Of a stretch of DNA of 64,000 bases, positions 19,201-27,123 are shown one piece after another. A program made the position numbers and the translations under genes. Every line of letters starts with the position of its first letter. The stretch's first letter is position 1. Below the pieces are notes generated by a model. The model was not told the origin of the DNA. It made no database searches and saw only the letters and a list, made by a program, of their open reading frames with translations. Source of the DNA: Solimonas flava DSM 18980 (GTDB lineage: Bacteria > Pseudomonadota > Gammaproteobacteria > Nevskiales > Nevskiaceae); contig NZ_KE384553.1 of the NCBI RefSeq assembly GCF_000426685.1, positions 328,906 to 392,905 on the forward strand, given 5' to 3'.

Positions 19201-22200
19201 GGCAGCAGCTTCTGCAGCGCACCGAGGATTTCGACGCGCTTGATCGAATCGATGCCGAGATCGGCTTCGAGGTCGGCGTCGAAGGCGAGCATGTCCTGCG
19301 GATAGCCGGTGCGCTCGGCGACGATTTCGAGCAGCGTGCGTTCGGCGTCGAAGCCGGCCGCCGGTGCGCTCACCGCCACGGCGACCGTCGTCGCGACGGC
19401 CGTCGCGACCGGGGCCGCGGCAAGTCCGCCGAGCGTGCGCGCTTCGGCGAGGATGGCGTTCAGCGACTTGGCCTTGGTGAAGCGCTCCATGCCGCCCTGC
19501 ATCTGCGCGGCGGTTTCGGCCGGCAGCGCTTTCTGCAGTGCGCCGAGGATTTCGACGCGCTTGATCGAGTCGATGCCGAGGTCGGCTTCGAGATCGGCGT
19601 CGAGGGCGAGCATGTCCTGCGGATAGCCGGTGCGTTCGGCGACGATGCCGAGCAGCAGCGCCTGCAGATCGAGCGCCGGCGCGGCGACGGCGATGCTCGC
19701 AACGCTGAGCGCGAGTGCCGGCGCGGCCGCTGCGACGCCGGCCGGCGCGAAGGCGCGCGCCTCGGCGAGGATGGCGTTCAGCGACTTGGCCTTGGTGAAG
19801 CGTTCCATCGCCGCCTGCATGCCGCTGCCGGCGTCGCCGGGCAGCGCCTTCTGCAGTGCGCCGAGGATTTCGACGCGCTTGATCGAGTCGATGCCGAGGT
19901 CGGCTTCGAGATCGGCGTCGAGCGCGAGCATGTCCTGCGGATAGCCGGTGCGTTCGGCGACGATGCCGAGCAGCAGCGCCTGCAGATCGAGCGCCGGCGC
20001 GCTCGGCGTCACGGCTGCGAGCGGCGCGGCGACGGCGGCGGGGCTCACCGCGCCCGCCGCCGGCAGGAAGGGCTGGGCCTCGGCGAGGATGGCGTTCAGC
20101 GACTTGGCCTTGGTGAAGCGCTCCATCGCCGCCTGCATCGCCGTGCCGGCGTCGCCGGGCAGCGCCTTTTGCAGCGCGCCGAGGATTTCGACGCGCTTGA
20201 TCGAGTCGATGCCGAGATCGGCTTCGAGATCGGCATCGAGCGCGAGCATGTCGTGCGGATAACCGGTGCGCTCGGCGACGATGTCGAGCAGCAGCTTCTT
20301 CGCATCGAAGGCGGGGGCCGCGACCGGCGCGCGGGTGACGACGGCGGGCGCGGCCGCAACCGGCGCGCTCGGCGGCGGCGCGAAGCTCGGCTGCGTCGGC
20401 GCGACGACGGGCGCCGCGACGGCGGGCGCCGGCGCCGCGACCGGCAACGCCGGCATCTGCGGCAGCGACGGCATCGCCGCCGGTGCGCCGCCGAGGAACT
20501 GCTGCATCACGCGTTCCTGCAGCGCGAGGAACTGGCGCATCGTCTGCTGGTAGGCCTGCATCGCCTCGTTGCCGAGCGCCGGCGGCAGCGCCGCCAGCCC
20601 CGGTGCCGCGAGCGGTGTGGCCGGCAGCGCGACGGGCGCGGCCGGCGGCGTGCGCGCCACGGCGAGCCGGGTGTCGCGCTCGGCCTGGGCGCGGGCGATC
20701 GCCGCGTCGGCGGCGGCCTTGTCGAGCTGCGGCTTGGCGCCGGTGCGGTACTGCGGATCGTCGAGCGGGCGCGCACAGCCGCCGCTGACCATCCAGATGT
20801 GCTTCGGCAGCGCCTCCGGCCGGGCGCGCGCCGCGAACTGCGCCGGCTCGACCGGCGCGATGTCGCGGCCTTCGAACAGGCGCGTCAGCGTCAGCGCGAC
20901 GCCGGCGGCCGTCAGCTCGGCGAGGCCGAGCAGCAGGCCGCGCAGGCCGCCGCCGCTGCCGTCGAGCGAGACCGCGACGTGCGGCTTGCCGGCCAGCGTC
21001 TGCCGGGCCATGTTGCTGCAAATGCCCTTCGGGCCGAGTTCGACGAACACGCGGCTGCCGGCGGCGTACATCGCCTCGATCTCGGCGACGAACTCGACGC
21101 TGCTGAGCAGGTGCGCATCGAGCTGGCGCTGCATGTCCTGCGGCTTGGCCGGGTAGGGCTGCGCCGTGCTGTTCGAATACACCGCGAACGCCGGCTTGGC
21201 GAAGGCGGTGGCCTGGATCGCCTGCGACAGCGGCGGCTGTGCGCCGGCGACCAGCTCGGTATGGAACGCGCCGGACACCGCCAGCAGCGTCGCCCGCATG
21301 CCGGCGGCGTCGCAGGCCTTGGCGGCCGCGGCGACGGCGTCCTTGGGACCGGAGATCACGGTCTGCTCGGGCGCGTTGTGGTTGGCGACCTTGACGCCTT
21401 CATAGGGCGCGATCATCGCGGCGATCGCTTCGCGCTTGCCCTGCACCGCGGCCATGCCGCCGGGCACCGAGGACTGCGCGGCGCTGGCCATCGCCGCACC
21501 GCGAATCGCCGACAGTTTCAGGAAGTCCGTCGCGCCGAGCACGCCGGCCGCCATCAGTGCGGCGTATTCGCCGTAGCTGTGGCCGGCCGCGGCCTGTGCC
21601 GACAGGCCCAGGCGCGTCGCCAGCCGGTGATAGCCGAGCGCAAGCGCGCCGATCGCCGGCTGCGCGATGCGCGTGTCGGTCAGCTCGGCGGTCTGGCGCT
21701 GCTCGGTTTCGGAATCGAACGCGGCCGGCGGCAGGATCCGGCGCGACAGCAGGCCCGGGATTTCGTCGCGCAGCGTGCGGTCGGCAAGCTCCAGCGCCTC
21801 GCGCACCTCGTCGAAGTAGAGCGCCGCTTCGCGCCCCATGTTGACGTACTGCGCGCCCTGGCCCGGGAACAGCAGCGCGACGGCCGGCGCCTCGGCCGGC
21901 GTCGCGCGGTTGAGGCGGATGTGGGCCGGCAGCGGCTTGCTTTGCGTCAGATGCGCGAGCACCGCTTCGAAGTCGGCGGCGAGGCCCTGCAGGCTGCCGG
22001 CGACGATCGCCAGCGTCAGTGCCTGGCCGCGGCGGGCGTCGGCCTCGCGCGCCAGCGCCAGCGCCAGCTCGGCGAGCGTCAGCTTGCCTCCCTGCGTGCT
22101 CAGCGCCGGCAGCAGCTTGTCGATCGCCTGCTTGAGTGCCGCGTCGTCGGCGGCGCGTAGCACGCAGAGTTCCGACGACCAGCGGTTCGCGCCGCTGGCG

Positions 22201-25200
22201 GCGCTGCTGCCGCCGTTCGCCGGACGGTATTCCTCCAGCACGGCGTGGAAGTTGGTGCCGCCGAAGCCGAAGGCCGAGACGCCGCCGCGGCGCGGATGAT
22301 CCGGATGCGCGATCCACGGCCGCGCGTCCTTGAGCAGGTACACCGCCGAGTTCGGGTCGGCGATCGTGTCGATCGGCTTGTCGACGCCGTAGTGCGCCGG
22401 CAGCACGCGGTGGTACAGCGACAGCGCGACCTTGATCAGGCCGGACACGCCGGCGCTGGCCTTGGTGTGGCCGATCAGCGTCTTCACCGAGCCGAGCGCG
22501 ACGCTCTTGGCCGGCGCGTGTTCGTCGGCGAGCGCGCGCGTGATGGTCTGCGCTTCGGCGCGGTCGCCGACCGCGGTGCCGGTGCCGTGCGCTTCGGCCA
22601 GCGCCAGCGTCGCCGGCGAGAAGCCGGCCTTGGCGTAGGCGCGGCGCAGGGCGCGGATCTGGCCCTCGGGGCGCGGCGCGGTGAGGCCGAGCGCCTTGCC
22701 GTCGGACGAGCCGGACGCCGCCTTGATGACGGCGTAAATGCGGTCGCCGTCGCGTTCGGCGTCGGCGAGCCGTTTCATGACGATGACGGCGAGACCTTCG
22801 CTGATGGTGATGCCGTCGGCGCCCTGGTCGAAGGTCTTCGGCTGGCCGGTCGGCGACAGCGCCTGCGTCTTCGAGAAGCACAGGAAGCCGAACGGCGACT
22901 GCACGGTGTCGACGCCGCCGGCCAGCACCATCGCGCTGCGGCCCGATTCGAGTTCGTTGACGCCGATGCTGATCGCCGCGAGCGAGGACGCGCAGGCGGC
23001 GTCGACGGTGAAGTTGATGCCGCCGAAATCCATGCGATTGGCGACGCGGCCGGCGGCGACGTTGAGCAGCGAGCCGGAGAACGACTCCTCCGTCCATTCC
23101 GGCAGACGTTCCCAGACCGACGGGTCCGGGTTTTCGACGAAGCGCGGCAGCTCGGCGCGCACGCCGTACTGCAGGCCGAGGTCGCCGAGACCGCCGCCGG
23201 CGCCGAGCACGATCGAGGTGTTGGCGCGGTCGTAGCCGCCGTCGCCATAGCCGGCGTCGGCGACCGCGCGGCGCGCGACCTCCAGCGTCAGCAGCTGCAT
23301 GGGATCGATCGCCTTCATCGACTTCGGCGGGATGCCGAAGCGCATCGGGTCGAAGGCGACCTCGTCGAGGAAGCCGCCCCAGCGCGAGTAGACCTTGTCG
23401 CGCGCCTTGCGGTCGCCGTCGAAATACAGCGTCCAGTCCCAGCGCGTCTTCGGCACTTCGCCGAGCGCGACATCCTTGTGCAGCACGTGATACCAGAACT
23501 CGTCGGCGCTGCCGGCCTTCGGCAGCAGCGTGCCGATGCCGATGATGGCGACGTCGGACGGCTGCGCCTTGACCGCGCGCTCGACGCGCACCGCCGACAG
23601 CGTTTCGAGCAGGCGCTGGCCGGCGTTGCAGACGTCGTCGTGCAGCGCTTCGACCTTGACCGGCTCGCGACGCAGGGTCGCGACCTGGCCGATCATGTAC
23701 ATGCCGTCGCTGAGCTGGCGGTCGGCGCCGATCTCGACGACCTTGCCGCTGTCGTCGCGGTTGACGCCCTTGGAGGCGATGCGCAGGCGCCCGAGGTTCA
23801 GCTCTTCGAGGATGTCGCGGATTTCCTCGGCGCTCCGGCCTTCGCGGATCAGCTGGCGGCGCTGTTCGAAGAAGTCATGCGCGAACTGCGTGTCCGCGCA
23901 GCGCGTCGAGTGGCCGGGGCCGGTTTCGAGGTTCTTGGTGCGTTCGCAGAGCAGGGCCTGCTGCTGGAAGCCCGGCACCACCGCGCCGCTCGTCACGATC
24001 TCCTCGCTGAACAGGTAGGCGGTGCCCATCAGCGCGCCGACCTTCATGCCGCGCGCCGCGAGCGGCGCCGTCATCGCGGCGACCATCGCGCCGGAGCGCG
24101 CATCGTGAATGCCGCCGGCGAACAGCAGATGCACGTCCTTGGCCTCGGCCGGCGGCACGTGCTCGAGCAGCACGTCGATCATTTCCTCCCACAGCGTGAA
24201 GCTGGCGAGCGGGCCGATGTGGCCGCCGCATTCGCGGCCCTCGAACACGAAGCGGCGCGCGCCCTGTTCGAGGTACATCTTCAGCAGCGCCGGCGCCGGC
24301 GCGTGGATGTAGGTCTTGATGCCGCGCTTCTCGAACTCTGCGGCCTGGTCCGGGCGGCCGCCGGCGATCAGTGCGAACGGTGGCTTGCACTTCCAGATCG
24401 CTTCGCACTGCTCTTCGCGCAATGCATGCGGGATGAAGCCGAGCATGCCGACGCCCCACGGCCGGTCGCCGATCGTCGCCGCCGTCTGTTCGAGCATCTC
24501 GCGCACCTGCTCGCCGCGCATCAGGGCGAGCGCGAGGAAGGGCAGCGCGCCGCCCTTGGCCACTTCGACGGCGAAGGCCGGCGAGTCGGAGACGCGCGTC
24601 ATCGGCCCCTGCGCGAGCGGGAAGCGCGTGCCGTGCGAATCGGCCAGCGCGCCGTGCTCGGCGAGGAAGCGCAGCTCGGCGGCCTGATCGATCTGCTTCA
24701 GGCTTTCGCGGCGCACGGCCTGCACGAGCTTGGCGACGCTGCCGTAGCGGCGGCGGAACGTGCCGGCGAGGCCGATGCCCTGGCCGAGCGGCAGCAATGT
24801 CGAGCCGTCGGCGGACCAGGCGACGCGCGCCGCGGTCTGCTCGCGCCAGGCGTCGAGGGCCAGCAGGCCACCTTCGGACTGGCGATTGTCTTCCTCGGCC
24901 GCTTTCATCACCGCCGAGGCGGGGCGCGCATAGACGCGGCAGCTGGTGTCGAGCAATTCGCCGAGCAGCTTGGTTTCGGCGCCGTTGAGACGGCCGAGCT
25001 CGTTCTGCAGCGACATCGGCAGCGGCGATTCGGCGAGCAGCAGCAGCTGGTCGTCGTAGATCACGCCGGCGGCCCCGGCGGCGCGGCAGGCGGCGGCGGA
25101 ATGCACGCCGACGCCGCCCTGCACGACCAGCGGCAGCTCCGTCCGTCCGGCCAGCTTCTGCAGCAGGATGTAGCTGGTGTATTCGCCGACCCAGCCGCCC

Positions 25201-25613
25201 GATTCGTGGCCGCGCGCGACGACGGCATCGCAGCCTTCGATCGCTGCGAGCTGCGCCGGATCGGTGATCTCGGCCCAGGCGCGGTCGCCGGCGCGCAGGC
25301 CGGCGTCCTTGCGCAGTTTCTTGTAGCTGTCGGTTCCGGCCAGCACCACCGTCAGCGCGCGGCCTTCCGCCTGCGCGAGCAGCTTGCGGGCGAGCTTGGC
25401 GCTGTCGGGCGTGACGCGCAGACCGATGCGCGCATCGGACGACACGCACAGCTGCACGAAGTTGCGCTGGATCAGCTCGCCGTCTCGGGCGAACTCGAGA
25501 TCGAGCAGGCCGATGCCGCCGGCGCGTGCGACGGCGGCGGCGATGCCGGCGTGCGGCAAGTCGGCGGCCTGCAGGCCGATGACATCGAAGGTCTTGGCAG
25601 GGGCAATGCTCAC
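16245..25613 (-). CDS. PfaA-like megasynthase: two flavin ER-like domains, KS, AT, five ACPs, KR, DH
   Basis: A 3122-residue protein. Residues 1-645 contain two nitronate-monooxygenase/PfaD-like halves (GHESGGWVG near 135; GRECGGHIG near 459), probably FMN-dependent enoyl reduction. The KS (about 687-1140) has Cys874, His1009 and His1049. The AT (about 1245-1560) has Ser1346 in GHSYGE. Five tandem ACPs have LGIDSIK attachment serines at 1804, 1910, 2016, 2123 and 2232. The KR has TGGARGI at 2530 and Tyr2717. The C-terminal dehydratase has the HxxxGxxxxP motif at His2857. PUFA and heterocyst-glycolipid synthases share the KS-AT-multi-ACP-KR core and work iteratively. The start is GTG, with AGAGG five bases upstream. 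The sulfatase-like gene lies 57 bases before it. Confidence 0.92.
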   Translation of the reverse strand: MSIAPAKTFDVIGLQAADLPHAGIAAAVARAGGIGLLDLEFARDGELIQRNFVQLCVSSDARIGLRVTPDSAKLARKLLAQAEGRALTVVLAGTDSYKKLRKDAGLRAGDRAWAEITDPAQLAAIEGCDAVVARGHESGGWVGEYTSYILLQKLAGRTELPLVVQGGVGVHSAAACRAAGAAGVIYDDQLLLLAESPLPMSLQNELGRLNGAETKLLGELLDTSCRVYARPASAVMKAAEEDNRQSEGGLLALDAWREQTAARVAWSADGSTLLPLGQGIGLAGTFRRRYGSVAKLVQAVRRESLKQIDQAAELRFLAEHGALADSHGTRFPLAQGPMTRVSDSPAFAVEVAKGGALPFLALALMRGEQVREMLEQTAATIGDRPWGVGMLGFIPHALREEQCEAIWKCKPPFALIAGGRPDQAAEFEKRGIKTYIHAPAPALLKMYLEQGARRFVFEGRECGGHIGPLASFTLWEEMIDVLLEHVPPAEAKDVHLLFAGGIHDARSGAMVAAMTAPLAARGMKVGALMGTAYLFSEEIVTSGAVVPGFQQQALLCERTKNLETGPGHSTRCADTQFAHDFFEQRRQLIREGRSAEEIRDILEELNLGRLRIASKGVNRDDSGKVVEIGADRQLSDGMYMIGQVATLRREPVKVEALHDDVCNAGQRLLETLSAVRVERAVKAQPSDVAIIGIGTLLPKAGSADEFWYHVLHKDVALGEVPKTRWDWTLYFDGDRKARDKVYSRWGGFLDEVAFDPMRFGIPPKSMKAIDPMQLLTLEVARRAVADAGYGDGGYDRANTSIVLGAGGGLGDLGLQYGVRAELPRFVENPDPSVWERLPEWTEESFSGSLLNVAAGRVANRMDFGGINFTVDAACASSLAAISIGVNELESGRSAMVLAGGVDTVQSPFGFLCFSKTQALSPTGQPKTFDQGADGITISEGLAVIVMKRLADAERDGDRIYAVIKAASGSSDGKALGLTAPRPEGQIRALRRAYAKAGFSPATLALAEAHGTGTAVGDRAEAQTITRALADEHAPAKSVALGSVKTLIGHTKASAGVSGLIKVALSLYHRVLPAHYGVDKPIDTIADPNSAVYLLKDARPWIAHPDHPRRGGVSAFGFGGTNFHAVLEEYRPANGGSSAASGANRWSSELCVLRAADDAALKQAIDKLLPALSTQGGKLTLAELALALAREADARRGQALTLAIVAGSLQGLAADFEAVLAHLTQSKPLPAHIRLNRATPAEAPAVALLFPGQGAQYVNMGREAALYFDEVREALELADRTLRDEIPGLLSRRILPPAAFDSETEQRQTAELTDTRIAQPAIGALALGYHRLATRLGLSAQAAAGHSYGEYAALMAAGVLGATDFLKLSAIRGAAMASAAQSSVPGGMAAVQGKREAIAAMIAPYEGVKVANHNAPEQTVISGPKDAVAAAAKACDAAGMRATLLAVSGAFHTELVAGAQPPLSQAIQATAFAKPAFAVYSNSTAQPYPAKPQDMQRQLDAHLLSSVEFVAEIEAMYAAGSRVFVELGPKGICSNMARQTLAGKPHVAVSLDGSGGGLRGLLLGLAELTAAGVALTLTRLFEGRDIAPVEPAQFAARARPEALPKHIWMVSGGCARPLDDPQYRTGAKPQLDKAAADAAIARAQAERDTRLAVARTPPAAPVALPATPLAAPGLAALPPALGNEAMQAYQQTMRQFLALQERVMQQFLGGAPAAMPSLPQMPALPVAAPAPAVAAPVVAPTQPSFAPPPSAPVAAAPAVVTRAPVAAPAFDAKKLLLDIVAERTGYPHDMLALDADLEADLGIDSIKRVEILGALQKALPGDAGTAMQAAMERFTKAKSLNAILAEAQPFLPAAGAVSPAAVAAPLAAVTPSAPALDLQALLLGIVAERTGYPQDMLALDADLEADLGIDSIKRVEILGALQKALPGDAGSGMQAAMERFTKAKSLNAILAEARAFAPAGVAAAAPALALSVASIAVAAPALDLQALLLGIVAERTGYPQDMLALDADLEADLGIDSIKRVEILGALQKALPAETAAQMQGGMERFTKAKSLNAILAEARTLGGLAAAPVATAVATTVAVAVSAPAAGFDAERTLLEIVAERTGYPQDMLAFDADLEADLGIDSIKRVEILGALQKLLPAALAETMQGRMERFTKAKSLRAILDEFATIAGSGAPAAAAATLAATAPVAVATAAAVSLDVSAQLLAIVAERTGYPQDMLAFDADLEADLGIDSIKRVEILGAFQKLLTAEAAARMQTEMERFTKAKSLSAIVAAYAELSAGAGAAAPLAAVPADDAAVEAPATTIPRYLIKSQAMPLAAGNAELQGLTVVLGGPEGVRTALQTILTARGLTPVFIDAFDDSLAAALAGAQAEHGPARAVLHLHGLVGEEAASAADWQRLGARCVGSLFLAAKALEPQLAQIRLIAATRLGGTLGRDAFGSGAPIAGGVTGLTNCLRHEYPDAQIRSVDFDGQSDDEIATELVAELLANDPQPEAGWIGGERYGSVTVEQAATEHAFAPNLKPEAGWVLLVTGGARGITAEILEELAVPGLRYVLLGRTAEPAAESPATAALADAAALRKALLEAAIARGEKPKPVEIDRAVAATLVEREIRANLARLRARGAEVEYLACDVRQAEAFGAVIDEVYARHGRIDAVIHGAGVIEDKLLKDKTPESFARVFGTKLDPVFVLQHKLKADSLKWLSFFTSVAGRYGNRGQSDYAAANEALNRIAWSLSRAWPQTRVFAVNWGPWDAGMASDGVKRAFRDKGMEPIPVAAGRRFFADELAYGTRQDVEIVAGYGPWRLFGPTPASADTAPPAAGSGSGGSGYPLIRDALRMGPGGNMTLDHVFTLASDPYLIDHCMDGKAVVPAAGALEYMAQFVGAAWPGWHVVGMRDVRQMNGIVLEGGSRAVQLRARASSHSDLHGQTVTVEIIDPQRKLPFYRATAVLLQELPEATLAQAPVLPGEGIAIEAADAYREHLFHGPRFRLIERIDKLHGGGIAVAVKPSPIEGFVGAAGGRWVFDMGLMDVPPQLAFVWARVQQDKGALPAGFGSVSRYGREPLSGPLKLVMRLKPAPHEHAIAYDADIIDAQGRVRIAIVDGTSTMSAGLNKLAPNHRDFVSGLIA
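18790..20315 (-). repeat. Five tandem ACP-coding repeats, about 320 bp each
   Basis: Five consecutive copies of a carrier-protein module encode VAERTGYPQDML-like and LEADLGIDSIK segments separated by Ala/Pro-rich linkers. Attachment serines are spaced 106, 106, 107 and 109 residues apart. Copies two and three are the most alike. The high DNA identity makes copy number prone to change by recombination. Confidence 0.92.
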
Positions 25614-25670
25614 GGGACCTCTCCAGCGTTCAGTCAGTTGCTTCGCGAAAAAATGCGCCGGGGCCAGCCG

Positions 25671-26486
25671 TCAGCGCTTCTTGCCTTCGAGGAACGGCAC
25701 TTCGAGCACCTTCTCGTGCACGATCGGCCCGTGGCCGAAGTAGCCGTTCTCGCCGAAGCACTCGCCATGGTCGGCGGTGATGATGAAATGCGTGTTGACG
25801 GGTGCCTTGGCGATCAGCGCGTCGAGCACGCCGTCGACGTATTCGACGGTCTTGATCTGCTGCTGGTGCAGGTCGCGCATCTGCTTCTCGTCGAAGAACT
25901 GGTCTTCAGTGTCCTGGCCCAGCGTGTCATCCATGCGCTTGAACACGCCGTGCACCCCGGAGATGTGCGGCAGCGACTTCGGGTCGAGCATGTACGGATA
26001 GTGCGTTTCGCCGAGATTCAGGAAGTGGAAGCTCGGTTCGTCCTCGTCGAACTCGATCTCCTCGACCATGCCGGCGAAATCGTTGTGGTTCGACATCAGC
26101 TTGTAGTCGTCGAAGTGACGGTTCAGGTGGCTGGCCGGGTTCAGCACCGGCATCGACACGCGACCCACCGTGCGGTAGCCCTGGTCCTGCAGCACCTTCG
26201 GCAGCGACAGGTTGGGGATGAAGCTCTTGAACGACAGGCCGTCGATGCCGAGGCGATCAACCCACTTCACGAAGTCCTTCTTGTAGACCTCGGAGGCAAA
26301 AACATGCTGCGGGCTGTCGTGCGGGACCATGCCCATCAGATAGGTGTAGTGCGAAGGGCTGGTCCAGGACGCGTACGCGAAGCGGCGTTCGCCGGCGCCG
26401 ATACGGTCCATGTTCGGGGTCTTGGCGGCGCTGTAGCTGTCGAAGCGGCAGCTGTCCATCACGATGAAGACGAGGTTGTGGCTCAT
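25671..26486 (-). CDS. Short sulfatase-fold protein without a formylglycine motif
   Basis: A 271-residue member of the sulfatase/alkaline phosphatase fold. Asp11 (IVMDSCRFD) and TADHGECFG near the C-terminus match metal-binding segments, and GHGPIVHEKVLEVPF matches the following strand. In place of the sulfatase C/S-x-P-x-R motif it has T-S-P-S-H (residues 42-46). Formylglycine formation is therefore unlikely, and a threonine nucleophile as in phosphatases or phosphotransferases is more probable. It ends soon after the DHG region, roughly 150-200 residues shorter than common sulfatases. It is the first gene of the minus-strand lipid cluster and so marks the promoter-proximal end. No clear Shine-Dalgarno is visible. 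Confidence 0.78.
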   Translation of the reverse strand: MSHNLVFIVMDSCRFDSYSAAKTPNMDRIGAGERRFAYASWTSPSHYTYLMGMVPHDSPQHVFASEVYKKDFVKWVDRLGIDGLSFKSFIPNLSLPKVLQDQGYRTVGRVSMPVLNPASHLNRHFDDYKLMSNHNDFAGMVEEIEFDEDEPSFHFLNLGETHYPYMLDPKSLPHISGVHGVFKRMDDTLGQDTEDQFFDEKQMRDLHQQQIKTVEYVDGVLDALIAKAPVNTHFIITADHGECFGENGYFGHGPIVHEKVLEVPFLEGKKR

Positions 26487-27123
26487 GGCAGTCGGTCAAA
26501 GGGGAAGGGCGGCTTGGCTCCGCCATGTGTCAAGAAATAGAACGAATGGTCAAATCGGAACAGCCCTAAACGGCTGAAGGTGCGACGACGCGGCTCAGGA
26601 TGGGCGGCGCAGGACGTCAGCGACGCCCGCTCGCGGTGGCAGCAGCGCATATCCCGGCTGGTCATCGTGTCTGTCATCCCCCTCAATCCGCGCGAGCGCG
26701 TACGCCCAGGCACTGGCTTTCGCCATGACCGTCTCCTCCCGTTCATGGCCTCCGGTCGTGTCGGAGCTTGGAAAGCCGGCTTACTGCTATTCCGGTCTTT
26801 CCTTATCGTTGGTAGTGCTTAGGTACCACGCGTTTGCCAACAGCAGCTATCAGAAATTTCCGGCTCTTAGCTCAGGGTTTGCAGACAGGACTTTGCGATG
26901 CGACATAAGTCGTCGGTTTGTGTAGGAAAAACGACAGCGACTGACACATTGTGACGTCATGTGCCATTCACTGACGGCTTGCAGATTTGGCCTGAAACTG
27001 GCGGCCGTTCGGTCGCCGGGGCCGAGCATCGAGCAAAATCTTTGATGGTCCCTGCAAGCGGCGTGCAAGGTCCGGCAAGGATGCGGCTCGCCAAGGGCCC
27101 CACCCGATCGGGGGGCTCAGCGC
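26487..27123. other. 637 bp non-coding gap, lower GC, probable promoter region of the lipid cluster
   Basis: No convincing gene was found; short open frames here (for example 26725-26925) have no family features and no ribosome site. Base composition is visibly less GC-rich than the flanks between about 26770 and 27050. A TGACGTCA palindrome at 26952-26959 lies within a looser CACAT/ATGTG inverted repeat (26945-26963). On the minus strand TTGACA occurs near 26530, but no good -10 follows. The stretch is the likely site of transcription start and control for the nine-gene minus-strand cluster, since apaH ends into it from the other side. Confidence 0.45.

Noticed and set aside
18790-20315. Regular repeats that might suggest a CRISPR or satellite array
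   Set aside because: Period is about 320 bp and the units encode ACP domains with attachment serines; there are no short palindromic repeats or unique spacers.
16146-22160. A 2004-codon plus-strand open frame
   Set aside because: It is fully antisense to the megasynthase, is Arg/Gly/Ala-rich, has no domain, and its apparent repeats mirror the tandem ACP units. High GC and codon bias explain it.
22245-26540. A 1431-codon plus-strand open frame
   Set aside because: It is antisense to the N-terminal half of the megasynthase and the sulfatase-like gene and is low-complexity. No ribosome site.
26725-26925. Small plus-strand open frame in the lipid-cluster upstream gap
   Set aside because: It has no ribosome site, no family resemblance, and the region looks non-coding in composition.
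27094-27120. G/C-rich inverted repeat after apaH as a terminator
   Set aside because: The stem is irregular and no T-tract follows on the minus strand, so it was not listed as a separate terminator.
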